From positions 2,790,001 to 2,854,000 of the forward strand of contig OX044357.1 in assembly GCA_943846675.1 (NCBI GenBank): 64,000 nucleotides of DNA, written 5' to 3'. The position numbers were made by a program, and so were the translations under genes. The stretch is from UBA987 sp002292105 (GTDB lineage Bacteria; Bacteroidota; Bacteroidia; NS11-12g; UBA9320). A model generated the notes under the pieces. It saw nothing but the letters and a program-made list of their open reading frames with translations. It was not told the origin of the DNA and ran no database searches. Shown here one piece after another: positions 17,101 to 24,161 of this stretch. Within the stretch, counting starts at the first letter, position 1; every line of letters starts with the position of its first letter.

Positions 17101-20100
17101 TCAGCACGCTCGCTGGTAGTACATCTGGCTATACAGATGGTACAGGGACATCGGCTCAGTTTAAAAATCCTAGCGGAGTAGCGGTCGATGGCGCTGGAAA
17201 TGTGTATGTAGCGGATTTCAGTAACCACCGCATTCGAAAAATAACTGCATCAGGTGTGGTCAGCACGCTCGCTGGTAGTGGTACACCTGGCAATGCAGAT
17301 GGTACAGGGACATCGGCTAGCTTTAAGTCTCCTAGAGGAGTAGCGGTCGATGGCGCTGGAAATGTGTATGTAGCGGATCAGGAAAACCACCGCATTCGAA
17401 AAATAACTACATCAGGTGTGGTCAGCACGCTCGCTGGTAGTACATATGGCTATGCAGATGGTACAGGGACATCGGCTAAGTTTGACTCTCCTTTCGGAGT
17501 AGCGGTCGATGGCGCTGGAAATGTGTATGTAGCGGATCGGGTAAACCACCGCATTCGAAAAATAACTACATCAGGTGTGGTCAGCACGCTCGCTGGTAGT
17601 GGTACACCTGGCAATGCAGATGGTACAGGGACATCGGCTAAGTTTTACTATCCTTTCGGAGTAGCGGTCGATGGCGCTGGAAATGTGTATGTAGGGGATT
17701 ACAATAACTACAGCATTCGAAAAATAACGTTAAGTGCTGGTAGTGCTGAAACGACTGAAACAATAGCTCCTGACGTTTGTGATAGCTATACCTCTCCAAG
17801 TGGAAAAACTTGGACAACAAGCAGCACGTATTTGGATACGATAGCAAACACTGCGGGTTGTGATAGTGTTATAACGGTGAACCTTACGGTTCGATATAAG
17901 TCATTTGCAACTATTAGCCCAGATGTTTGCGATAGTTTCTTATCTCCAAGTGGAAAGACTTGGACTACGACCAACACATATTTAGATACAATTCCGAACG
18001 ATGCCAATTGTGATAGCATCATTACGGTAAACTTAACGGTGCGTTACAAGTCGTTTGCAACGATAAGTGATGATGTCTGTGACAGCTATACCTCGCCAAG
18101 TGGAAAGACTTGGACTACGACCAACACATATTTAGATACCATTGCAAATGATGCGGGTTGTGATAGTGTTATCACGGTGAACCTTACGGTGAGATATAAA
18201 AGTTCCTTCTCGTTCGCAGAAACGGTATATGAAACCTTTACATCGCCAAGCGGAAAAACATGGACAAATTCAGGCACATATTTAGACACAATACCTAATG
18301 ACGTTAATTGCGACAGCATCATAACGGTCGATTTGACTGTAATCAACAAGTTATTTGTCGATACAGATGGTTCATCAGGAACAGGAAAATCATGGGGGAC
18401 TTCAATGAAAAACCTAGATGACGCCATCAAAGTAGCTAATGCAACGGGCAATCATGCTGAAATATGGGTGCGCAAGGGCATGTATTATCCTGGCGGACAA
18501 TCGAGCAGCAATCGAGATTCAGCGTTCCTAATTACCAATCCAAATGTTGAATTATTAGGAGGTTTTTCTGGAACAGAAACAGAGCCTGGTCAACGTAATC
18601 AAACGGCCAATCCAACCATATTGTGTGGAGATATCGGTACAACAAACGATTCCTCTGACAATGTATACCACGTATTGATTATCGCACCTAACGGATCAGA
18701 CATCGGACCTAATTTTAAACTAGATGGGTTAACCTTTAAAAACGGTAACGCTGACGGGAACTCAAAATACACCTACGAAAATAGAGATGTATATCAATCA
18801 GAGGGTGGCTCAATAGTTATTCTGGGTAGTGGTAAGTCTGGTCAAGAGATTAGTCCAACGATTACCAATTGTCATTTTGAAGGAAATTATGGGGATTATG
18901 GCTCGATTTACATACGCGTGCCTAATGGTAAGTCTTTTGCGACCATTAGCCATTGTACGTTTAAAAACAACCATTCAATTTATGGCGCTATCTTTAACGA
19001 TGGTCAAGCAGGTGAAGTATCTCCAAACATTGTAAACTGTGCCTTTGATGGCAACACAAGTGCCACTTCGGGTGCAGCGATATACAACTATGGTTATGGA
19101 GGCAAATGCTCTCCTACAATCACAAGTTGTGTGTTTAACAGCAACAGTGCTAGTTCAATGGGAGGAGCAATCTATAACACGGGTTATGGTGGAACATCCA
19201 ATCCAGTGATCACAAACGCTACCTTCCATGCAAACGCAGCTGGTTCTCATGCAGGAGCGATGTATAGCTTTGGTAACAGCGGAACATGTAAACCTGAGGT
19301 GACCAACTCTATCTTTTACAAAAACACAAAAGGTGGAGATGTGGACCATAAGTTTAGTGAGTTCTATAACTATGCAGCGTATCCATACATAAAAAATAGT
19401 TCGATGCAACGTGCAAGCTCAACATACACAGCAAGCACATTCAACAGCTTAAATAGTGGAACAAACAACATCTTCCAGACCAATCCAAACTTTGAGGCGA
19501 TTGCCGATGGCAATGGTGCGGATGATGTTTGGAGAACAGGAGATGATGGATTGAGATTATCTTCCTCAAGTACCAACTTGTTAAACGGTGGAACCAATAC
19601 AGGTGCCCCAACTGCGGATATCTTAGGAAATCAGCGTATGGGAACAACCGACATGGGTGCTTACGAGTATGTCAACTGTGGCTTAAATGTTAAACTAGCT
19701 ACTTCGGTTACCACTCATACAGCAACGCAAAGTGTTGTGGATGGTAATTTTGTATGCTACTGTAACAGCGACAATGAATTACTCTTGGCTCTTGACACCA
19801 ATGGAACTGGGGCGGTGATTACACCTAGTCAGGTAAAACTATACATTGGCAATCCATCAACCTTGAGTTACAACTCTGCTGGCGGTATGATAACCAACAC
19901 GGCTGGTGGTGTGATACTAGAAAGACGTTGGGATGTGGAACCAACCACTCAACCAACTTCTCCTGTAACGGTTCGTTACTTCTACACCAACGACAACTAC
20001 GACGACATTGTAACGGCTATGGCTGGATTAACATCGCCTACAACCATTACTTCGCCAAGTCAACTACAGTTTTACAAGGTAACAGGCGGCTCATCGGCAA

Positions 20101-20816
20101 CCTTCCCGAACCCACATGATACGGGAGTCACTGGTATTGTACTGACCAACGGAACAACAGCCAGCACAACAGTGTGGGTTAATGGAACACATGGTGTACA
20201 AGACCATACAGCAGAATACCTAGTAAGCACGTTCTCCGGTGGTGGAGGCGGAGGCGGGGGTGGATCTAGCCCACTACCAGTGGAACTGATCCAGTTCGAA
20301 GCAAGCCCAGCAGCTAGTCATACAGCAGACCTTACATGGAAGACCGCATCAGAGCTAAACAACTCACATTTTGTAGTTGAACGTAGCTATGATGGTAGAG
20401 ACTTCCAGGCAGCAGCAATTGTTCAAGGAAACGGTACCACACAAAACGTGATTACCTACAACCACAACGACAATACGATTGATCTAGCACAAAACACTGT
20501 GTTCTATCGATTACGTCAGGTGGACTTTGATGGCACCAAGGCTTACTCACCAGTAAGACGAGTAGACTTTGAAGGCAGCATCATACCAAACAGCGTAACG
20601 CTTTATCCAAACCCAACAAAAGGAACGGTTACGGTTAGCTTTACAGACGATGAGGCTGAAAGTCATGCGATTAAAGTAATTGACAACCTCGGAAGAGAGC
20701 TGTACAAGCAAACCTTCGACGGACAAGCCATAGAGCTTGATTTGTCGAGCCAAGCAACGGGTATCTACTTTATCATTTTAGATTCTGGTGAATCCTTTAA
20801 AGTGATTAAACAGTAG
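14154..20816 (+). CDS. Giant T9SS-secreted protein with two beta-helix regions and two six-bladed NHL-type propellers
   Basis: The protein has 2220 residues. A signal peptide (MQKTYLFILLASLCFLSF) is followed by a parallel beta-helix-like region (about 25-390; SGTYKPTH, YGGFAGTET). Two modules of about 45 residues follow (CDTYTSPSGKTW...GCDSVITVNLTV), then propeller 1 (about 495-815, six repeats of 52-53 residues), a third module, propeller 2 (about 875-1190, six repeats), and four more modules (about 1195-1400). A second beta-helix region (1401-1840) is followed by a Gly9 linker, a domain starting PLPVELIQFEAS, and a T9SS type A sorting tail (VTLYPNPTKGTVTVSF to GIYFIILDSGESFKVIKQ). It should be exported and anchored on, or released from, the cell surface, acting as an adhesin or carbohydrate-binding protein (inference). 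The propeller repeats are almost identical in DNA except at three short positions. Confidence 0.9.
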   Translation: MQKTYLFILLASLCFLSFETQATVIFVHYSSSGTNTGASWTNAFTTLQPALNAASAGDTIFIASGTYKPTHIPSTGGTSTTSRDLSFYLDKDIKIYGGFAGTETALSQRNIGSNPVILSGDIGTSGSNSDNCYHIFITDGLSSAAVLDGVTITGGNANGSSSISYSGGTYSQNVGGGLYLQDSDPILTNLVVFDNNAVHAGGTALGVASNPIITNVVYYMNTASGGGGGMKIWGTSQPKLLNVTFSNNTSGSEGGGILIYHGNTSVTITNCVFWGNKIGTSSTVNGADIDKGGKAPVPTVTHSLTQQNSSYSTGTGMINNQDPLFAKASDPDGVDNIWMTEDDGLRLNSNSPAVDAGLNSAISGYSTDIVGTARVVNTNVNMGAYEVLCAETTKTITANVCDTYTSPSGKTWTTSNTYSDTIANTAGCDSVITVNLTVRNKTTETITANVCDTYTSPSGRHTWFVTGIYKDTIPNAAGCDSILTINLTVIATPIVTVSTLAGSTQGYTDGTGTSAKFDLPTGVAVDGAGNVYVADYSNHRIRKITTSGVVSTLAGSSQGYTDGTGTSAKFDLPTGVAVDGAGNVYVADQYNHRIRKITTSGVVSTLAGSTQGYTDGTGTSAQFSYPTGVAVDGAGNVYVADRYNHRIRKITTSGVVSTLAGSGTPGNADGTGTSASFDNPSGVAVDGAGNVYVADRVNHRIRKITTSGVVSTLAGSGASGYTDGTGTSAKFSYPYGVAVDGAGNVYVADRSNNRIRKITASGVVSTLAGIGTPGNADGTGTSASFDNPNGVAVDGTGNVYVADLSNHRIRKITLSAGSAETTETITANVCDTYTSPSGRHTWFGTGIYKDTIPNAAGCDSILTINLTVIATPIVTVSTLAGSTYGYTDGTGTSAQFKNPSGVAVDGAGNVYVADQANHRIRKITASGVVSTLAGSGTPGNADGTGTSAQFSYPTGIAVDGAGNVYVADRVNHRIRKITTSGVVSTLAGSTSGYTDGTGTSAQFKNPSGVAVDGAGNVYVADFSNHRIRKITASGVVSTLAGSGTPGNADGTGTSASFKSPRGVAVDGAGNVYVADQENHRIRKITTSGVVSTLAGSTYGYADGTGTSAKFDSPFGVAVDGAGNVYVADRVNHRIRKITTSGVVSTLAGSGTPGNADGTGTSAKFYYPFGVAVDGAGNVYVGDYNNYSIRKITLSAGSAETTETIAPDVCDSYTSPSGKTWTTSSTYLDTIANTAGCDSVITVNLTVRYKSFATISPDVCDSFLSPSGKTWTTTNTYLDTIPNDANCDSIITVNLTVRYKSFATISDDVCDSYTSPSGKTWTTTNTYLDTIANDAGCDSVITVNLTVRYKSSFSFAETVYETFTSPSGKTWTNSGTYLDTIPNDVNCDSIITVDLTVINKLFVDTDGSSGTGKSWGTSMKNLDDAIKVANATGNHAEIWVRKGMYYPGGQSSSNRDSAFLITNPNVELLGGFSGTETEPGQRNQTANPTILCGDIGTTNDSSDNVYHVLIIAPNGSDIGPNFKLDGLTFKNGNADGNSKYTYENRDVYQSEGGSIVILGSGKSGQEISPTITNCHFEGNYGDYGSIYIRVPNGKSFATISHCTFKNNHSIYGAIFNDGQAGEVSPNIVNCAFDGNTSATSGAAIYNYGYGGKCSPTITSCVFNSNSASSMGGAIYNTGYGGTSNPVITNATFHANAAGSHAGAMYSFGNSGTCKPEVTNSIFYKNTKGGDVDHKFSEFYNYAAYPYIKNSSMQRASSTYTASTFNSLNSGTNNIFQTNPNFEAIADGNGADDVWRTGDDGLRLSSSSTNLLNGGTNTGAPTADILGNQRMGTTDMGAYEYVNCGLNVKLATSVTTHTATQSVVDGNFVCYCNSDNELLLALDTNGTGAVITPSQVKLYIGNPSTLSYNSAGGMITNTAGGVILERRWDVEPTTQPTSPVTVRYFYTNDNYDDIVTAMAGLTSPTTITSPSQLQFYKVTGGSSATFPNPHDTGVTGIVLTNGTTASTTVWVNGTHGVQDHTAEYLVSTFSGGGGGGGGGSSPLPVELIQFEASPAASHTADLTWKTASELNNSHFVVERSYDGRDFQAAAIVQGNGTTQNVITYNHNDNTIDLAQNTVFYRLRQVDFDGTKAYSPVRRVDFEGSIIPNSVTLYPNPTKGTVTVSFTDDEAESHAIKVIDNLGRELYKQTFDGQAIELDLSSQATGIYFIILDSGESFKVIKQ
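15640..16600 (+). repeat. Propeller 1: six near-identical repeats of about 156-159 bp
   Basis: Six in-frame repeats have the core VAVDGAGNVYVAD and HRIRKITTSG. A block of some 39 nt covering the core is identical in nearly every copy. Variation is confined to three patches: after STLAGS (TQGYT, GTPGNA, GASGYT), after GTSA (KFDLPT, QFSYPT, SFDNPS, KFSYPY) and after YVAD (YSN, QYN, RYN, RVN, RSN, LSN). Confidence 0.95.
16776..17730 (+). repeat. Propeller 2: six near-identical repeats of about 156-159 bp
   Basis: A second set of six repeats has the same invariant core and the same three variable patches (for example QFKNPS, SFKSPR, KFDSPF, KFYYPF; and QAN, FSN, QEN, YNN after YVAD). The last copy is the most diverged (VGDYNNYSIRKI). 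The module that precedes it is a near copy of the one that precedes propeller 1, pointing to duplication of a block of module plus propeller. Confidence 0.95.
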
Positions 20817-20854
20817 TGAGAAAGTATCGTATTACTACACAAATACAATAAGAG

Positions 20855-20884
20855 AAGGCCATTCGTTTTACGGATGGCTTTTTT
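20855..20884 (+). terminator. Intrinsic terminator after the giant T9SS gene
   Basis: A stem of 11 pairs with two G-T wobbles (AAGGCCATTCG pairing with CGGATGGCTT plus one T) and a 5-nt loop is followed by a T run. It begins 38 nt after the stop codon. Confidence 0.85.
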
Positions 20885-21040
20885 GTTGTTCAATTGATTT
20901 GAAAATATAAAAAGTGAAGTAAACAAGATATCGGGTTGGTGAAAGTATTTACGGATATAAGTTGGTTTAAGACCAGTAGATAGTTACGAATACTAGTTTT
21001 ATATATTACTAACGCGTAATATTATTTGTATATTCGCTTT

Positions 21041-21997
21041 ATGGAGTTCAAACCTCTTGAATTATATCTATCTGATCCTAGTCCTTACACAAGCCGTAGA
21101 CTCGTGGAACAGTTGGGTGAGGAAAAGTTTACCATTAATGACATAGGCGTTAGTTCACGGGTGTTTACCCATTGGCGATCAAATGGGTTAATCCCTTATA
21201 TGGAGGATGGTTCATGGGTAAAATTGAATGTGTTTCAATTTATCTGGGTACAGATAATTAAAGACTTGCGTGCGTTTAACTTTTCTTTAAAGCAGATTGT
21301 CAAAGTACGCGCTTCGCTATTTGAGTCCTTCGAAGGGTTTGCTACGGCGGATTTGTTTGATAAAAAAGGAAAGATAACCAAGGTATTGCGAGCACAGCTT
21401 AAAAAGATGTTCGACAATCACCAAGAGATAATTGAAGGCTTAGAAAGTAGTTTCGAGTCGGATTCAAATTCAATAAAAGATTTCCTTGAGGCTTTTCAAA
21501 TCCCATTGCTCCTATCACTTAGCTTGAACGTATTGTTCCGTGCAATGGATCACACGCTACTGATTAGGCCAGATGGTCGAGTTGATTATACTTCAGAAAC
21601 GCAAGACGAGACATTGGTCAATTACTTGTCCGAGCACGATGCGGAGTCCATCTTGGTGCTTCCACTCAAAAAGTACATTCTGGTGCTGGTATCGACAAAA
21701 AAACTAGAAGATAAAGTTGGTAATATGGCCCTGGTTACCCAAGTTGAAATGGAAGTTTTACAAGCCATGCGGCAGGGAACGCTATCCGAACTTAGAATAA
21801 TTTTTGACCCCAAAGACCAACACGCAGATTTGGTGTATACCTATAAAGGGGTTGTACCCGAAAATGAAATGAGTAAAGTTTTAGATCGTTTTCGGCATAA
21901 AAAACACGTTCAATTGTCTATGAAAACCAATGACGGTAAAACGGTATCTTTCGAATACCAAGACCGAAAACGGGTCCATAAATTAAATGGAAATTAA
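21041..21997 (+). CDS. MerR-like regulator with a long C-terminal region, 318 aa
   Basis: I chose the ATG at 21041 (MEFKPLELYLSDPS); an in-frame TTG lies 15 nt upstream. Residues about 20-100 resemble a MerR winged helix: a helix-turn-helix with SSRVFTHWRSNGLIPYMED (compare the tyrosine/arginine-containing recognition helix of MerR proteins), then VQIIKDLRAFNFSLKQIVKVRA, which fits the second half of the domain. The remaining 210 residues, with no recognised fold, would be the effector or dimer domain; ordinary MerR proteins are only 120-150 residues. It lies inside the putative element, between the giant cargo gene and the recombinase, and may regulate either. Its stop codon touches the start of a tandem-repeat array. 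Confidence 0.65.
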   Translation: MEFKPLELYLSDPSPYTSRRLVEQLGEEKFTINDIGVSSRVFTHWRSNGLIPYMEDGSWVKLNVFQFIWVQIIKDLRAFNFSLKQIVKVRASLFESFEGFATADLFDKKGKITKVLRAQLKKMFDNHQEIIEGLESSFESDSNSIKDFLEAFQIPLLLSLSLNVLFRAMDHTLLIRPDGRVDYTSETQDETLVNYLSEHDAESILVLPLKKYILVLVSTKKLEDKVGNMALVTQVEMEVLQAMRQGTLSELRIIFDPKDQHADLVYTYKGVVPENEMSKVLDRFRHKKHVQLSMKTNDGKTVSFEYQDRKRVHKLNGN

Positions 21998-22104
21998 TTG
22001 ATAATTAATTCAGATTAATTGATAATAAACTCGGATTAATTGATAATTAATTCAGATTAATTGATAATAAACTCGGATTAATTGATTTTTAAATGGAAAT
22101 TAAT
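21985..22104. repeat. AT-rich tandem array (42-bp unit made of two 21-bp subunits)
   Basis: Two perfect 42-bp copies at 21993-22034 and 22035-22076 are followed by the start of a third. Each 42-bp unit is itself two related 21-bp subunits that begin ATTAATTGATAAT and differ at their ends (TTCAG against CTCGG). The array is bracketed by a 14-bp direct repeat AAATGGAAATTAAT at 21985-21998 and 22091-22104; the first copy contains the stop codon of the MerR-like gene. The remaining gap up to 22217 carries only short overlapping open frames of doubtful coding value, such as a 55-codon frame from 22103. Confidence 0.9.
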
Positions 22105-22217
22105 GGACAAAAAGAGGTGTAGATGCAGTAATGACAAGGCATTGAAGAACTCAAGCCAATTAAATACGGGTTCATTAGAAACGGAAACACCGCTAATGGG
22201 CATACTCCAATTGAGTT

Positions 22218-22361
22218 ATGTCAGAAAAGTCAAAACAAGGACTTACAATACAAGAATTAAAAACCTATAGCGGATTTGAAAAACTAAGTGAGAAGGAATT
22301 AGAACAAGCGCTTCGATTTATTGAGTTGATGAGTGAGGTGCTTATTGAAACATTGAAATAA
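22218..22361 (+). CDS. Small ORF preceding the serine recombinase, 47 aa
   Basis: The ATG at 22218 opens a 47-residue frame beginning MSEKSKQGLTIQELKTYSGF and ending with an amphipathic helix (LEQALRFIELMSEVLIETLK). It ends 7 nt before the recombinase start, so the two are probably co-transcribed. Helical content and Leu/Glu spacing suggest a small folding or binding helix pair. Its proximity to the integrase suggests a regulator or recombination accessory factor, but no family can be named from 47 residues. Confidence 0.6.
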   Translation: MSEKSKQGLTIQELKTYSGFEKLSEKELEQALRFIELMSEVLIETLK

Positions 22362-22368
22362 AAGAATA

Positions 22369-23991
22369 ATGCAGCATGTAGATCAACAATTGGCAGTCTT
22401 TGCCAAAGGGCAAAAGAACAACAAAGGGAAGGCCATTACAGCGGTCATGTATACCCGTGTATCGACCAAGGAACAGGCCGATAACAATCAGAGTCTCTTT
22501 ACGCAAGCAAAGCACATCAAGCAATTTGCAATGAACAATGATTTGCAGATAATAGGGGAATTTGGTGGGACTTATGAAAGCGCCAAGAGTGATGAACGGG
22601 TTCAGTTCAAACAAATGATTGCCTTTGTCAAAAGACATAAGGTAGATGCCATTGTGGTATACTCGATGGATCGCTTTTCAAGAAGTGGTCCCAATGCTAT
22701 TTACATTTCAGAACAACTCAGAAAGATAGGTACTGAGATTATATCTGTAACCCAACCTGTAGATGCGTCTACAGCTGCTGGGGAATTGCAACAGGGAATT
22801 TACTTTATGTTCTCACAATATGAGAATCAGCAAAGGCGCTTAAAGTCCATGGCGGGCACCCGTGAAAAGCTATTACAAGGACATTGGGTTACCAAACCAC
22901 CCTTAGGGTACAAGAAGATCACAGAAGGTGGACAAAAGAAAATAGTCATCACAAAAGAAGGTAGATTGCTGGCAGCAGCATTTAGAAGAAAGATTAAGTA
23001 CAACTACGAATTTACTGAAATTAGTAAGTGGCTGTCAACAAGAGGTCTAAAGGTGAGTCATAAAAGATTATCTGAGTTATGTAGAAACGTATTTTATTGC
23101 GGTTTCATGGCCCATCAGGCATTAAATGGAGAGATTGTAAAGGGCAATCATGAAGGACTCATCACACGTAATGAGTTCTTGAAGCTGAATGGCATGCTTC
23201 AAATCAGACCTGCCAAAAAGCCAAAATCAAAAATGTTGGATCATCTACCCTTAAAGAGGCACATGCATTGCTCAAAGTGCAGCAAACCAATGACGGGTTA
23301 CTTTGTGCGACCAAAGAAGTTATATTACTACAAGTGCAATACGAAAGGTTGTAAAGTCAATAGAAGTGCTAAGGTGTTAAACCGAAACTGGGAACAGACG
23401 CTTTCCAATCTTCAGATAGATGCAAAATACGTTACACCCATCCAAGAACAGCTCAAAAGAAAGCTCGAAAGCTTAAAAGAAGACTCTGGTGATGGGCTAA
23501 AACAGTATCGCAGTAACAAAACAAAGGTTGAGAGGAAGATAGAGATGTTGGAAGAACGATTTGTAATAGGAGAAATTACCAAAGACTTATTTGATAAGTA
23601 CGCTGCTAAATATAGAGAAGAATTGGTGGCAATATTAGAAGAAATCGACAAATGTGGAATTTCATTATCGAACCCTGATCAGGTAATCAAGCAGGCCACT
23701 GATTTGATGTCTAAACTTCAGAAAACCTGGCAGTTATCAAAATCAACAGAAAGATCAAAGTTGCTTAAAGCGGTCTACCCAAGCGGAATTTGGCTTGATC
23801 CTGAAAATAACAGTTATCGAACTTTTGGTTTGAACCCAGCGGTGCGCTGTATCCTAGATATAACGGGGAAGTCCGTAGAAAAGGAAAAGCGGAATAGTGA
23901 AGATAAACTCACATATTCCGCTTTGGTAGTGGCATCAGTTATCGAATTTCCTGAAGCCAACACCTGTGCTAGTTCAATTTCTAAAGGATAA
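22369..23991 (+). CDS. Large serine recombinase (site-specific integrase), 540 aa
   Basis: The N-terminal resolvase domain (about residues 20-165) contains the nucleophile Ser32 in YTRVSTKEQ, the catalytic Arg motif YSMDRFSRSG and the EIISVTQPVD segment. A recombinase domain follows (about 180-290; KPPLGYKKI, LITRNEFLKLNG), then a zinc-ribbon pattern (CSKCSKPM...CNTKGC) and a coiled coil (about 360-430), as in large serine integrases. The last 20 or so codons run across the element junction and are read antisense to the interrupted DinB-like gene, so the natural C terminus in the free element would differ. This enzyme probably inserted the element. Confidence 0.92.
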   Translation: MQHVDQQLAVFAKGQKNNKGKAITAVMYTRVSTKEQADNNQSLFTQAKHIKQFAMNNDLQIIGEFGGTYESAKSDERVQFKQMIAFVKRHKVDAIVVYSMDRFSRSGPNAIYISEQLRKIGTEIISVTQPVDASTAAGELQQGIYFMFSQYENQQRRLKSMAGTREKLLQGHWVTKPPLGYKKITEGGQKKIVITKEGRLLAAAFRRKIKYNYEFTEISKWLSTRGLKVSHKRLSELCRNVFYCGFMAHQALNGEIVKGNHEGLITRNEFLKLNGMLQIRPAKKPKSKMLDHLPLKRHMHCSKCSKPMTGYFVRPKKLYYYKCNTKGCKVNRSAKVLNRNWEQTLSNLQIDAKYVTPIQEQLKRKLESLKEDSGDGLKQYRSNKTKVERKIEMLEERFVIGEITKDLFDKYAAKYREELVAILEEIDKCGISLSNPDQVIKQATDLMSKLQKTWQLSKSTERSKLLKAVYPSGIWLDPENNSYRTFGLNPAVRCILDITGKSVEKEKRNSEDKLTYSALVVASVIEFPEANTCASSISKG

Positions 23992-24155
23992 ACATTTGCA
24001 ACATGATGAATTACAACTCCAACGGTTCTGCCGTCTCCCAAAACTGGTTTGTTCCAGTCGGACTCCGACAAACCTTCAGCAAAGGTTGCAAGTGAATTGG
24101 CTCCCAAAATAAGGCGCTCTACTAGTGCGTTAGCACGATTGTTTAAAACTGTCAT
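23925..24155 (-). pseudogene. DinB-like protein, N-terminal half (separated by insertion)
   Basis: Seventy-seven codons encode the first half of a DinB-superfamily protein: LVERLILGANSLATFAEGL, the metal-site region VGVVIHHVANVYPLEIELAQ and LASGNSITDATT, where homology stops. In frame, the sequence continues into the element and adds about 36 unrelated residues before a stop at 23814. The ATG at 24155 is 6 nt after the nitrilase stop, so the intact gene was the second gene of that operon. The rest of the gene lies at 13790-14047. Joining the halves gives about 163 residues, the normal size for the family. Confidence 0.85.
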
Positions 24156-24161
24156 ATTGTA

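Larger units (their letters stand above)
14045..23930. mobile_element. Putative integrated element inserted in a DinB-like gene, about 9.9 kb
   Basis: Its limits are defined by the point where each half of the DinB-like gene loses homology: about 14042-14050 on the left and 23925-23932 on the right. It contains the 2220-residue T9SS cargo protein, a MerR-like regulator, a 21/42-bp tandem-repeat array, a 47-residue ORF and a large serine recombinase whose 3' end runs across the right junction. An integrase gene next to the attachment site is the usual arrangement for serine-integrase elements. On the minus strand both junctions show a loosely similar string (GATGCCACTACC on the right, GATTCCCCCTATC on the left), which could be att-site remnants. 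The exact crossover cannot be fixed. No transfer or replication genes are present, so it would be a small island or a remnant. Confidence 0.7.

Noticed and set aside
15640..17730. A diversity-generating retroelement acting on the variable propeller positions
   Set aside because: No reverse transcriptase or template repeat is in the window, and the variable codons are not limited to positions that would be adenines in a template.
20021..20260. An extra gene in the glycine-rich region of the giant protein
   Set aside because: The Gly9 run is an in-frame linker before the last domain; alternative frames have no starts or motifs of value.
21985..22104. A CRISPR array
   Set aside because: The units are contiguous with no spacers, AT-rich and only 21/42 bp; there is no cas gene.
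22103..22270. A 55-codon ORF upstream of the 47-residue ORF
   Set aside because: It overlaps the better-supported 47-residue frame, and a second frame in the same stretch also looks partly coding but has no start; neither can be supported.
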